This document shows positions 47,810 through 59,649 of a stretch of 64,000 bases of DNA, piece by piece. The position numbers were made by a program, and so were the translations under genes. Within the stretch, counting starts at the first letter, position 1; every line of letters starts with the position of its first letter. The notes under the pieces were generated by a model that worked only from the letters and a program-made list of their open reading frames with translations, ran no database searches and was not told the origin of the DNA. The stretch comes from Alligator mississippiensis (Eukaryota > Chordata > Crocodylia > Alligatoridae), in contig NC_081827.1 in assembly GCF_030867095.1 (NCBI RefSeq), forward strand, positions 49,640,501 to 49,704,500, read 5' to 3'.

Positions 47810-49056
47810 CTGAAGTGAGCAAAGCATTTTTATTTGTGAGTATTAATATACAAACACAAGTATTTTAATCTTTAAAAAGAGGTGAATTTAAATGTTGCAT
47901 AGTTTTATATAAGGCCAACTGCTTTTTCATTCTGTTCGGCAACCCTATGACAGAGATAGTTAAAATGTTTCATAACAGAATTGTTATTAGAAGAGGGAAA
48001 AAAAAAATCAAAGGAGGCAATCCATTTTGAGTTGCACAGTAAGCAAAATTAGTACATAGCTATAACTCATTTTTATTCAAATAAAAATACTGAAAGTCTT
48101 GAAAGAAGACTATTTAATTTCAGCTATTCCAAAGAACCCATGATTTATCATTCTAACTTTTGAATAACATTTCAGATCGTTCTAAATTTAAAGCCCTTTT
48201 ACAGAACACCAGATTCTCAGAAATGCCCTTCTGTGCCATTCCCCTCTCAATAAAATTCACCAGATATTCCAAAGGCAAAGGCATTTACAAATACTGGGTA
48301 AGCTCATTCAGTTTTCTTTTTAGAACATCTGCAAACACAAACCCAAAATCAGACTGGCCCAACTATCATTTTGAATTAACAGGAGACCTCACTCATATAC
48401 TCAAACTTGAAAACGGTTCTCTTTTGATTTCATATAAACTACTAAAGATGAAATACTCCCAGAAAAAAACAAAGTTATGAAGTAAGCTGACATAAGCTGA
48501 GATGGAATCCCACCTGTATTCTATAAAACTGTACATGTTCTTGTTTGGTGATATTAAACATTTTATTTAAAGTGCTTGATGAAAGCAGGAATGATTTAAA
48601 ACTGGTAAATTCATTTACTGGCACAGCTGAAGTTGGAAACTCACACGTGTTATTTAAAGCATATGTAAACAGACAGACAAAAAGCCGCACGCAAGAAATA
48701 TGCTCTGCTGGGTTTAAGTTTTTCATTTTCTTTTTAAGTTTTAAAAAGAGAGATAAAAGGGAAATCTTGGTGAAGAGAGCCCTTAAGGAATACAGTCGAT
48801 ATAATATTTTCCTACATTTCAAGGATACAAAGAGGTTTGGTATAAGGACTCAGAAGAAGAAAGTAGTATAAAAGTATTGCTCAGAATTAAGGAAAGATGA
48901 TTACAGAGCAGATATCTTAGTTAATCAAAGCCTTTGGGAATATGCCATTTAATAAGTACAATAATTTTAAATGCCCCAAAATTACATTTTACAGTAGAAA
49001 TGCAAACGACTTTGGAACATGGTAATACTTAAGTTCAGGTGTGCATGTTGCTCATC
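47810..49056 (-). other. TES: TES 3' UTR (inferred extent)
   Basis: Follows the TES stop codon at 49057-49059. Several AATAAA hexamers occur on the minus strand; the most distal convincing one is at 47829-47834, so cleavage near 47810 is likely. The resulting UTR of about 1.25 kb would be ordinary for this gene. The sequence is AT-rich and has no coding content. The exact end is inferred; nearer hexamers (for example around 48072 or 48556) could give shorter forms. Confidence 0.55.
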
Positions 49057-49248
49057 TTAAGATATCATCTTTTTCTTACATTCTACTGAACAGAAGACCA
49101 TTCCTTCTATTGGCATGAACTTTTGGCCAATGAGACACTTGCTACAACAAGAGCACACGAAGCACTCTGGCGCAGCGTGCCAGTTGAAGCTGTTGTAGGT
49201 CACGCGCTGAACTTCTGGATCTATAGCGTTCTGACAGCCTTGACAGAC
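49057..49248 (-). CDS. TES: TES (testin), last coding exon: LIM3 domain
   Basis: Encodes the final 63 residues and the stop. The exon begins with [10 protein letters not shown] after a TTTATCAG acceptor and ends KKKMIS followed by TAA. The zinc-ligand pattern of the third LIM domain is complete: C-x2-C at the start, WH in the middle, then CSCC, KC and the terminal FCSVEC. In vertebrate testin the LIM3 region binds partners such as Mena, and the protein localises to focal adhesions and actin stress fibres. The match to the known family is close along the whole exon and no lesion is visible. The upstream intron is 49249-50530, phase 0. Confidence 0.95.
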   Translation of the reverse strand, partial: VCQGCQNAIDPEVQRVTYNSFNWHAAPECFVCSCCSKCLIGQKFMPIEGMVFCSVECKKKMIS

Positions 49249-50530
49249 CTGATAAATATATAATAAAAGTCATATAAACATACATTCTCTTATTTTTAGA
49301 AGAACTGGAACTCCTGAAAAGTAATGGGAATTAGTAGTTGGGAATGATAGGAATATCAAAGGAAAGAAATATTGTGTTTTTCTAGGACTGAAGGAAGCTT
49401 TAAAATATAGGTCAGATATTACAGCTTAGAGGAGGGAAAACTAGGGTTAAAAAAAAAAAGCACAACAACAGAAGAACCCCAAAATGCAGGGAAAAAAAGA
49501 GAGACAATCTTAACGCTAAGCAGTTTCAGAAGCATAATTGTTGAGATAGTTAAAGGTAAAACATTATAGTTGCACAGCATCATAACTTTGTGTTGTACTG
49601 CACTGAATTGAAATAACTGTATCCTTGCCTACTGTATAAGGGTCTCCTTAAATGTTCTGGATTCCTTTAGACACTTACAAATGAACATTGCTAAGTGTAA
49701 GCCTTTAATGGATGTCAGATGTGGAGTGTGAGCATTATGGATACAACTTGCCACTAGTAATACAGCACGGGACTGACTTGATGAGCTGCACTGACACTGG
49801 TGAGTAGTTATTGTAGTCCCACACCAGCAACAGATTTCTCGCTTGTATTTTTACCACTTGAACTGTCATGACATGAATCAGCACTGTCAGTAGTTCCCAA
49901 CACCAACCCCAAAATTACTTTGTCACATCTTTCTTCCTTGGGCATCTTGTCTCATCTCCCACAGTGGCACTATGCATCTTTGCAATTTCTATTTTATAAG
50001 GCACTATGAAAAAGATTTGCTGGGTTTTAAGAACATTACACCATAACCCACTGCTGGATGGAGCCACATGAGCTAGTCCTTGATCTGGCAGGGCCCTCAT
50101 TGGAGCCAAAGGAAATAGTGAATAGTATATTTCTAAATGATGTTGGTCAAGCAAATGCCAAACAAATGATCAACAAGCTTTCAGAATCAAAACAATATAA
50201 TCTACCTTCCTTAAATATGATGGAGTTAAAATGGTCAATACAAACAGAGATACATATAGCTGTTTTCATACTTTTCTCCTTCTAGAATGCCTTAGTTCAA
50301 GTTTACATTCTATGTGCTTTCTGAATTGTCTAGTAGATTAAGTGGATACACTTCTTTTAAATACCTTATGAAAGCAGAGGACAACTGACTGACTTTGGCC
50401 CAAACAATTCATAGCTTGGATATTTCTGTCCAACATATGAGTGAGAGAATGACTAAACATTGTATAGAAGTGTCAGTTACTGTACACATTTCTTTCTTCT
50501 GTAACCTCAAAATGACTTCAAGTATCTTAC
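49249..50530 (-). other. TES: TES intron between LIM2/3 exons
   Basis: Begins GTAAGATACT after the LIM2 exon and ends TTTATCAG, canonical GT-AG. Contains an A run near 49448-49460. No nested gene seen. Confidence 0.85.
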
Positions 50531-50689
50531 CGCAGCATGGTTCTTCACATAGCATGGTTTGCAGACAGGCTTATCATTTACCATGACATAGATTTCCCCA
50601 GCCAAGACACAGTCACAGTCAAAACAGCAGAAGTGTTTCAGGTGCCAGTTTTGACCCTCTGCTTGGGTATATTCATTGTTGAATATCAA
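50531..50689 (-). CDS. TES: TES (testin), LIM2 exon
   Basis: Fifty-three codons, phase 0 at both ends. It starts [16 protein letters not shown] after the acceptor TTTGCACACAG and ends CYVKNHAA before GTAAGATACT. It supplies the second half of LIM2: [12 protein letters not shown] with the mid-domain H and Cys ligands, and CKPC near the end. The first Cys pair of LIM2 (CAGCDE) is on the preceding exon, the known testin arrangement. The exon is intact. Confidence 0.96.
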
Positions 50690-51180
50690 CTGTGTGCAAA
50701 AAACAAAACATCACAATTTATGTACTGAACAGTGTTTCTTTCCAGGCAGCTTGTACTGCAGTATGTCACAACTTTTCAAAATTTGATGGGTTTAGACCCT
50801 TTTTTTCAAATCCAGATGATTTTTAGAAACATACCCATCTAATGTTAATGTGCATGATTTTGTTTTAAAAGGCCTCCAGTTCCTCTGGTAAAAGCAGTAG
50901 ATTCCAATGGCATTATTCAGTTTGCTCTCCACATTAGGCATTCATATATTTGTATAATTTAGGAAGGACACTCCACCTAGTGTTCTCACTGAGAAAATAA
51001 CTGAGACTTCAGCATAACATGCTAGCTAGTATATTGTAGTGCAGTTTTTCAGTATTTGGCCATCATTTAATTCTTTTTTAAGAAAAAGAAGTACTTTTTT
51101 ATATATATAGGAGTGTTTTCAGGAGGAGAGACTGAATTATATTGTTATATGCCAAATACCCACACTGAGGTCTTGCTTAC
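50690..51180 (-). other. TES: TES intron within LIM2
   Basis: Starts GTAAGCAAGA and ends TTTTGCACACAG. Short, AT-rich, no features. Confidence 0.85.
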
Positions 51181-51396
51181 CTCATCGCATCCAGCACATC
51201 GGGGTTTCTCACTGTCACAGTAGTGCCTTCCGCAATAAAGTTTTCCATTCTTCCAGAAATAGATCATGTCTACTAGAAGCTCCCTGCAGGTGCAGCAGAT
51301 AAAACAAGCTGGGTGCCACAGTTTGTCATAGCCTGCACGCTCAGCGTAGATGGCTGGATCACCTTCTTTCATATTCTGGTTGCAGCGGTAGCATGA
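51181..51396 (-). CDS. TES: TES (testin), LIM1 exon
   Basis: Seventy-two codons between acceptor CCTCTAG and donor GTAAGC, phase 0. It starts [20 protein letters not shown] and ends [12 protein letters not shown]1 ligands are visible: CYRC, WHPAC, CCTC, then YCGRHYC. LIM1 is the most conserved part of testin; in the known protein it takes part in zyxin binding and in intramolecular contact with the N-terminal half. The sequence fits orthologues throughout, with small substitutions such as RC for CC in the first ligand pair region. The exon looks functional. Confidence 0.96.
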
Positions 51397-52566
51397 CTAG
51401 AGGAAGCCATTCAAATTAAGGCATTAAACAACAGGGCACATATATTCATGATGTGTATTTTAGTAAATTCCCAGCCTAAAACTTGTAGCCTAATATTAAA
51501 GAGACAGAGTGACTTCTATGGTCAGTGTTAAATTTTGTACCAAGCCAAAATGTAGGTTTGTTCAACCAAACAGTACAAAAAGGCATATGCCATGTAGGCA
51601 GAGTTCTCATGCTAGTTACACAGATAATTTTACCATAAGTCTATTAGAACTAGAAGTATAATATGGCTCCTGGAAAAGTCTGAAAGTAAAATAGCACATC
51701 TTACTACAACTTTCTGCAGTGTCAAAAACAGCATCCATGAAATAAGGTGAACTTTAAACCATTAGCTCAGTTCTCTGGACCTGATTTTTTTCTACTTATA
51801 CCGGTGAAACATACCAGAAGCTATGAGTTACAATGGTATAAAAATCTGCTGAAGAAACACTTTGTGGTTTCTATTTCAAAATTACTGTGTAGGACTACTT
51901 CCCAGTTCTGCCAAGCTGAATATGGCTGTTGTCCAATTATCAATCTTGGACAGGAGAAGGATGAGAGAGAAAAAATTATAAACACAATTATACTACAAAT
52001 AGTTTCCAAAAATTCTAGGGATATTCTTCTACTAATATTTATATATATTGAAATGCTCGTCAGCCAGTCAAAAGAACAGATAGTATGTGTCTTACTGAAA
52101 CATAATTCTCCAGTCTATTCATCACTTACTTATTTCTGTACTCTAGTTGGTTTGGATGTCTGATCTATGGTCTCATGGTGTGGTTTCTTCCCCATGCCAT
52201 ACCTATAGTATGAATCTGAACTTTCTACTATGACTAACTGTTATAAATTTCTGCTCTCTATGCTCCTTTAGATTTTTCTCCTGAAGTACCTGTCAATAAT
52301 ATAATATAATATATTCAGTTTCTCACTTCACATAAACATGCACATAAAAGAGTAAAAAAAATAAAAAATTGGGCCTATAAAACAGCTGAAAGGGAAAATT
52401 CTAAAACATTTTGACTGCTAAACCCCAGACCAGGCCTGTTTCCAGTCCCATCAGGTCACTAATGTCCACTATCATTATCTGCACTATGTTACCATGGTAC
52501 CTGTGCTCACCCAAAGTACCTGAGCTTACAAACTTCTAGGATGTTTAGATGAGAGGCAGCTGGCAG

Positions 52567-53032
52567 TAGGGCTGTACGAAACTTCAGCAGCCATTTGGTT
52601 TGGAGGTGTTTTAGCCTGTTTCAGCGCCTGAAACACCAAATCCGAAATGAAACAGAAGGCTGCCCTGCGCTGTGCGGGGAGGGAGAGGGGCTCTGCCGCA
52701 AGCCCTCAGAGGCTCTGATTGCCGTTGCTATAGGCAGTGAATGCAGGACTTTTTTTTTTCCTTCCAATGCTGGGAGGCTGGGGCCAGGCAGGGCAGTATA
52801 GGGCTTCTCCTGCAGCTCCTCCAACCCAAGGAGAGGCAGGCACAGCTGGAGAAGCTGTGGGAGAACCTGCAGCCACCCAGCTGTGCCTGCCTCTCCCCGG
52901 CCGATCTGAAATTAGCTCTGAAACAGCACCAAAACTCTGAAACAGATTTGGTTGAATCAAATCGGATCGCTGTCCCTCTGAAATGGCCGAATCAGAAATG
53001 GAAATGAAACACAGCTGTTTTGCACAGCCCTA
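52567..53032. mobile_element. Non-autonomous hAT element (TAGGGCTGTGC family) with perfect TSD
   Basis: Flanked by GCTGGCAG on both sides (52559-52566 and 53033-53040). Ends TAGGGCTGTACGAAA and TTTGCACAGCCCTA are inverted repeats. Arms carry GAAAC and CAGCAGCC/GCGCCTGAAAC words and the centre is GC-rich. There is no transposase; the element is about 466 bp. It sits in a TES intron and does not touch an exon. Confidence 0.85.
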
Positions 53033-53499
53033 GCTGGCAGTATGGCATTTTTCTGTGAAGAAGGAAGAGTGCTCCCTCTTCTGATCAAATGTAATCCAGA
53101 TCACATGACCTTTAGGGCATGTTGTAAGATTTATCAATTCTACCATGGCCATGAACAGGCGTTACATTTGTTGGGAGAAAGGGTTTTCTCCTGGCACACA
53201 GAGTGTATAGCCGTTCAAGAGATTTCTTGCAGAAGAGAACTGCCTCTTCTGCAAGATGTTAGACTGGATACCTACAAGGAAGATCTCCATCCACATAATT
53301 GAACTTGAACAGCCATACTCTACTGTCAGGTATGAAAGACACCTGATATCCCAGTCCTCTGCTCTCCCATACATGACTGGATGCTAACAGATGTTCAGAT
53401 TAAGTGCTTTAAGTGCATCCATCTATACTTATGTTACAAGCGTTGGATACATTGGACAGAATTTTATAATGTGAAAAAAAACCTAAATTGCAGAATCTA

Positions 53500-54296
53500 C
53501 ACATAGGTGTGTTGGGGGTGTGTGTAGTGGTGTAGACAAGCCCTCCTTTCACCATAGCCACTGGATGATCTGTGCACAAAAGGTGTGCCCCAGAGCCACT
53601 CTTGCCCTGCTGCAGCTGTGGGCTGCAGCTCTGTGAGTAGCTGGACTCAGCAGGGGACAGCAGTGGCAGCACACAGGTTTTTCCTTCCAGCACCTGCCCC
53701 CTGTCTGCCCCTCCTTGCAAGTGTTTCTTGCTGGCTTGGAGCAGGTGCTGCAAAGGGGAACCTGTGCACCACTGACATTGCCACTGGCTGCTGCAGGCAC
53801 AAGGGAGTGCCAGAGGTGCTTCTGACCCATGCCTGCCCTGCACTGCACTGCAGGGGCCAAGCTGGGCTTGGCCAGGGATTAGTGGCATCTGCAAATATGT
53901 TTTCCTTCCAGTGCCTGCTCCCAGCCACTGGACACCAGAGGGGGAGGATAATGGACAGGGAGCAAGGGTTGGAAGGAGGAATGCATATCCCATTATTGTT
54001 GTCCTTAGAAACCTGGACCCTTGCACAGCTGTTCCCTGCAGCATACAGCCAGACCAGGGCAGGATTGGCTCTACCCACCCCGACCTTCCTCCCTCCTGTC
54101 CTCCAGGTCAGCCAGCAACAGCAGCAGTGGTGTCAGTGGAGGCTGAGTCCCTCCCTTAATGCATCTGATCCCTGCCTGGCTATCCAGTGTCCCCCACTGA
54201 CCTGGGAGCTCCAATCACACCTTGCCCCCATCCCCCTGTGGTCTGAGGGGCGGTGTACTGAACCTCCCTTTAAGAAATCCTGGATCTGCCCATGAG
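53500..54296. mobile_element. GC-rich repeat in TES intron, probable hAT-type
   Basis: Right margin AAGAAATCCTGGATCTGCCCATG resembles, in reverse, the GGGCGGATCCAGGATTT end of hAT families. The interior is GC-rich and gives overlapping open frames on both strands (up to 236 codons) that lack domains. Left end uncertain. Confidence 0.4.
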
Positions 54297-55385
54297 TGGG
54301 ATACACAAGCTATTTAAATCATAACTGTTAAAATACAAGAATGAATACTCATATTACAGATTACTTGTCTACCCAATCATTATTTTATGTCTTTTCCAAG
54401 ATAGTCCACAGTTACTCAAAACACTTTGATATTGTTGCGAGTATTCTTTCCAGGCAGCTTGAGTGATTTTATTTCCAGTAATTTTACTACTGTTTGCTCT
54501 TTAACCTTCAAAAGCAAAGCAAGAAAGGTAAATCTGTAAGAGACTGCTGCAATTTATACTGTTTACAAGTTACTTTAGTTATCCTGAACTTATTCTGTAT
54601 TCATGCACAGGCATCTGAGGAAGGAAGCTAGAGTTTGCATGTTCTAATAGGAACAAAGAAAGCTTGACTAAAATGCTTGTAGCTGTTTAAGAATGTAGAA
54701 AAACAGAAGGGAATATTTACTTGACTCATTTTTGTGGAACAGAGTTCTGTTAAAAGACCCAGTTCAGATGCTTTGTTGTGACAACAGAAACACTCTTACT
54801 AATAATAGTAATTAATGCCTTGGTCTTCAATACTGAGTGGAACTGAAGATCATTCAGAGAAGAAAATGTGGATCTCAAAATACAAAGCTAGCTAGTCAAA
54901 ACAGTAACTATAGAATCTGATTAGTGAAGAAAATTAAGACTACTTCAGTTTGGTCTTATTCAGTCCTACACATAATCAATAAATTACATTATTTTATTCC
55001 TTTCCCAAGCAAGAGAAGACAGAACAGGCTACTAGGAGTATTTTCCCCTTACCTAAGCATTCTTTTTTAATATCAATAAAATATTGAGCACTCTTCCTAT
55101 CCATGACAACCTTGGCAAATCCTATATTGAGAGATTAAGGCACAATTTTGTATGTAATCAGGAAGAAGAGATCTAGAGACATTTTTATTTGCTATCCATT
55201 ATTAAATATTATTAAGAGTAGCAGGTTCTTACTGAAATATTTTAATGGATATTTTCAATACTTTCTTCTCTTTCCATTCTCTTAGCATTTCAGGGTAACA
55301 CACAAGCTCAGCAGGTTAAACTTCCAGTTTGAACACTCTCTCAGCCATCTACCTTTCTGCATTACCAGCTATCTATTGTACTTAC

Positions 55386-55712
55386 ATACTGAGATCCTTT
55401 TTGACCTGCTGATTTGTCCTCCATCGCTCCTACAGCAGCTGAGGTGCTTTTGTCACCATTATTTTTGTCAGTGGCTTTAGCTTCCACATCACCAGGCAGC
55501 TTGACATCGCCCACACCAAGTGCCTCATTCTTGTATTTCTTCACAAACTGCTCCATCTGCTTCACTTCATTAGGAGATAACTCATGACATTTTGAAGGAT
55601 CTTGATCATGAGCAGGCAGCTGCTTAGCCAACTGTTTCTTCCTGTACTGAGCGCCTTCTGAGCCAGCCACAGGCTGTTTCTCTTTTGGAAGCATCTGCAT
55701 ATACTGTCTAGC
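55386..55712 (-). CDS. TES: TES (testin), PET domain and linker exon
   Basis: 109 codons, phase 0, between acceptor TGGTTTAG and donor GTAAG. It opens [20 protein letters not shown], continues through [19 protein letters not shown] and [20 protein letters not shown], which is the PET domain core, then a more variable acidic linker containing [18 protein letters not shown] plus three LIM domains defines testin and separates it from prickle-type proteins, which carry other C-termini. The linker has [12 protein letters not shown] where orthologues vary most. The exon is open and intact. Confidence 0.96.
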
Positions 55713-56985
55713 CTAAACCAGGAAGAATTAGATATATCAGATGCCACTTTAATTATGGAATCTGGCTTTTTAAACAAATAAATTACTAAAGCCACCTTTA
55801 TTGTAATTAGAGAACATAACATTTGTTAATAGTAAGATCCTCTCTCTATAGTAATAGTAAGGTTCTCTACACGCACTGAGTCCCAAAATATAGTAGTCAG
55901 AAATAAGCTCAGTAGATGCATTAATTGGCTTCTGCCTCGAGTGAAAGACAAGCTTGTGGTCAAGCCATAAATAATATTTAGAAAAAAGCATGTTATTTAC
56001 AATCATAAGGAATAATTCTAAACAATATTTAAAATTTATGTAGCACCATAATGCTACAAAGCTGTCTAAAAATACTGAGCTTGGACATATCTGTACAGTA
56101 ACTATTTTAGGGATGTGAAGACAGAAGCAAGGAATTTTACTAAGCAGCTTGCACAGGACACAGAGCTACATATAATTCTAGCAAAACCAGGATACATATT
56201 AAGTAAACCAAATACAAAACAAAAAAATCCCCTGTAAATAAATGCTAAATCCTGCAAAGTTCACATATGTAATTTTAAATGAAGTCACTGAAAAAGGATA
56301 CTGCATCCTAGAAAACTAGAAGGAGACTACAGATAGCTTGTCTCCACTTATGGATCACATTACACTGTGATACATAAAGTCAACAATTCAAGTTTAAGTA
56401 GTAAAGTTAAACTCCCCAAAAGGCTATCCAAGCAACTCATCTGGTTCAGCTGCTAATAAACTCAAGAGAGCTTTCCTTTTGGATGTCAACACTGAACTTG
56501 TTCTTACCATATACAGTAAAAGAAATGTGCAAGACTGTTTCCCTTAACTTTAAACAATGACATAAATTGCATGCTTTTTTTTTTAAACAGTTCATCTAAC
56601 TTTTATTCCCCCCCAAGTCTTTCTAAAATAGGCAGATTTGGGAATTTGAAAATCCTCTAGAGTGCAATTACAAAGGACACAAGCACATCTCCTTCCAAAA
56701 TCTCCAGTCAGGAAATCAACATTAAAATGTTTCATAACACTGGGAGTAATGGGACTGACTGAATAGCCAACATATTTTTATTTGAAGAGGAGGAAGATCA
56801 GATCTTAAAGTCGCTTGGATTTATAAGAGATAAGAAGGACAAGAATTAAAGTAAAACACAAGGATCCAACCACATACAACAGATCCACAAAGACTAAAAG
56901 GTTACAATGTCCCCTTAGTAATCACCATGAAAGGACATCAATAAAATGTTACCATTAAGCAAATAAAAAGACAGATCATACTTAC
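55713..56985 (-). other. TES: TES intron within the PET region
   Basis: GTAAGTATGA donor and TGGTTTAG acceptor. AT-rich with a T run near 56576-56584. No nested feature recognised. Confidence 0.85.
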
Positions 56986-57238
56986 CAGTGTCTGATTCTG
57001 AACAGGAGGAGCCCATTCATAAGTCACAGTATTGATGGTTATATTCTTCTTGGCAGCTACTGGATTAGTCAGTATCATTACATTGCGTTTGTACATGGGA
57101 ATACCATCATTTTTCAGCTTTGCAATAAGGGTTGTATATTTTGTATCCTCAAAGAGTTTTCCCACTTTCCTATCTTCCTCATTGCTTGTGAGGACATCAT
57201 GCTCTTCCTGACCACACTTACAGTTTCGACATATTTTT
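56986..57238 (-). CDS. TES: TES (testin), exon with Cys-rich end and start of PET
   Basis: 253 bases: one base completes a codon split with the preceding exon, then 84 codons. It reads [20 protein letters not shown], then [19 protein letters not shown], and ends [10 protein letters not shown] before GTAAGTATG. The acceptor is AAACTTCTAG. The CRNCKCG end belongs to the Cys-rich N-terminal segment of testin, and the rest leads into the PET domain. An in-frame ATG at KMG... is not the gene start; the true start lies in an upstream exon outside the window. One residue (T after LL) looks inserted relative to the usual sequence. Confidence 0.93.
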
Positions 57239-58321
57239 CTAGAAGTTTAGAAAAAGGCAGGTTGAGTATGCGTCCCAGGTGTAGGCCGCAGCTCATGCTG
57301 GTTACATGCACAGCAAAGAGAACCACCAACGAAACATAACCACTACCTCCTTATTCAGCATTTGTATATGAATACACAGCATTTTCCAGGTGAACCTTCT
57401 AAAACCGAGAACACCGTTGAGATTTTTTCCCAATCATTTCTGTATTATTTTGTTGTTTGATCCCCAAGTTTTATAAAACTTCATTTTTGTCCACAGAGAA
57501 TTATACTTCCCTCACTCATCTTTTATTGCATATGTACATTGTTTGGTTAGTGTAAAGAGATTTAAAACAGATAATGCTGTATTTACTAAAGGCAAAAAAA
57601 ATACAAATATCAAGAAAAGTACATGAAGGAATTAAAACAAATTCATATTATATATCAGTATTAAAAAAAAATACATGGGACAGTGTTTAGCCTACAGAAG
57701 AAAAGCCTTATAGAGGGGTTTCAAACAAGTAAGAACTCCAACAGGCATTGTACCAGAAAAGTTCAAGAGGCTGTGCCCAATCAAGGGGTATACAGAATCC
57801 TCCTTAATGTATAACACAACAACCCAGTCAACCCAGTTGACTTTAGTTGCCATAAAGGAACAAGCTGGTATCTTATTACCTAATTTTAATTAAGGGATTC
57901 ACACATAAATCAGCAGGGTCTTCAACTGGATGAGCTGCTTTAGCGTGTGTGATCTGCTTGGTTCTTGTACTAAGGAGCAGATAAGCAGTTTGGTATATTG
58001 AAATTGGTCAAGTTGGACATGACTGAGAAACTGCATCCACACCACATTGTTGTTAGTTTCTGCCTGGCCTAGAAAGACAATGGAACTAATATTTCAGCTT
58101 GTAGCTTTAAAAAGAACGAACCACTTATTCTACCATCTACTTTTGAAACAAGTTTGACGTAGTAACTTTATTTTAATCTCTTTAAGAGCGTAAGGAGATA
58201 AAAACAACAAAATCAAATTTTAAAATACTATGGTCAAAGTCCCTATTTAAAGCACAAAAAACCCATTAGAAGGTGAATGACCAAAGAATGAAGGAAATGG
58301 CATGTTAATGGGTTGGAAGTT

Positions 58322-59248
58322 TGTAGCAGAAAGCCCCCTTTTTCTCTTGCCTGCATTTGCTCTCCCTTCTTTGGATATGTTTCTCTTTTTCTACCTTTTC
58401 TTCCTTCCTCTCTCTTTCACTTTAAGATAAGGAATTGTGTTTTAAAATTTGTGTGCGCGCATTTTGTATCTCCCCTTGTATTTTGGTATTTTTATCTATT
58501 TGTGCGCCATGGCATTTGTAGCTTATATTTTATACTCCTCACCTTTCAACTTTCAACTGAATGTGTTTAGTTTCATACGTAAATTATATATTGTAACAAT
58601 GTTAACAAGGGCAGGAATCAAACTGCCCTTCCCTGTATCAGGCTGGCCTCTGAAAGAGTGAGTGAATCAGTGATTGAATGTGTAACATGGAAGCAGGCAG
58701 CAATTATCACCTGGAAGCTGCAGATCAACCAACGGAAGAACTCAATAGAAGACAATGTAACAACCGGGAAATCTCTAAACGTCACTGATCAGGACCTAAA
58801 AGCCCTGGCCTGAGTTAATCAATGCCAGAGACCAACTTTTGGGCTGAATATCTCCAGATCGACCACTCCCAGAGGTCTATTCTAAATTCATCAACGGACT
58901 CCCAAACCTGCACGTACATGCAGATGACCCCTGGGGCTGACAGATGCTGTCCAGTAGCCACCGAGGGGGGGGAAGTCCCACGAGGGTCAATGACCCCTGG
59001 ATTGGGGAAACCTGAAAACTGGGGAGTCACCAAAGTCTGCCAGGGACAGATAAAAGGCAGTGAAAAGTGACCCTCAGTGCTGCCCTCTTGATCTCGATCT
59101 CCAACTCGACCAGACCTGTCCAGCCAGAAGGACCAGCCGGCGACCCCCTTCTGGAGGATAACACCATGCTGAAAGAAGCCTCGACTGGCCATCGACGGCA
59201 GACTCCAGTTCTTGTAGGATAGGTATACCTGACTCTGTAGCCTGCTAC

Positions 59249-59280
<32 letters not shown>

Positions 59281-59384
59281 TGTGTGTGTATGGGGACCAG
59301 CCCCAAGGTTTATGATTACAGTGTTTCAATCTGCCTAATAAACTAGAATTTTAAGGATCCCAAGTTGGACATTTGTAGCCAACA
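58322..59384 (+). repeat. 5' LTR of the endogenous retrovirus
   Basis: 1063 bp, TGTAGCAGAAAG ... AGCCAACA. A TATA-like GATAAAAGG sits near 59047-59055, a (TG)n stretch at about 59250-59288, and the polyadenylation signal AATAAA at 59337-59342, which implies a transcript start near 59080 and cleavage shortly after 59355. Compared by eye with the 3' LTR it differs by scattered substitutions, a 7-base repeat and short tract-length changes, roughly a few percent. Confidence 0.9.
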
Positions 59385-59389
59385 TTATT

Positions 59390-59407
59390 TGGTGGAGAAT
59401 GCGGGCA
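59390..59407 (+). promoter_or_regulatory. Putative primer binding site
   Basis: TGGTGGAGAATGCGGGCA starts five bases after the LTR end, where reverse transcription would be primed by a tRNA 3' end (complement of CCA gives TGG). I could not assign the tRNA with confidence. Two copies of GTCACCCAAGGGGGTGGGCA follow in the leader, at about 59491 and 59538. Confidence 0.5.
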
Positions 59408-59649
59408 TTATTCTAGGATTATTAGCGGATTGTTAATTGGGGAGACTGTCTCCAGATAGGACCCACGTCCACGGAGGTGGGTGGGCAATAGTCACCCAAG
59501 GGGGTGGGCAGACTCAAGGAGGGTCTGGATTTAGTTGTCACCCAAGGGGGTGGGCATATCTCAAGGAAGGGATTTGGTTGTAGAACTGCAGGGGCAGGCG
59601 CAGAGTTGGTTGGGAGCGCGAGGACTCAAGGAAACTGACAGGCAGAGGC

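Larger units (their letters stand above)
51397..55385 (-). other. TES: TES intron between PET/linker and LIM1 exons
   Basis: Canonical GTAAG donor and CTCTAG acceptor. It carries a hAT element at 52567-53032 and a GC-rich repeat at about 53500-54300. The remainder is AT-rich without recognised genes. Confidence 0.8.

Noticed and set aside
48160-48871. Open frames of about 106-115 codons
   Set aside because: They fall in the inferred TES 3' UTR, have no known domain and are AT-rich chance frames.
53585-54295. 236-codon open frame in a TES intron
   Set aside because: Low-complexity translation of a GC-rich repeat, with competing frames on the opposite strand.
58815-59306. 163-codon minus-strand frame, repeated at 63261-63695
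   Set aside because: Antisense translation of the ERV LTR; it recurs simply because the LTR is present twice.
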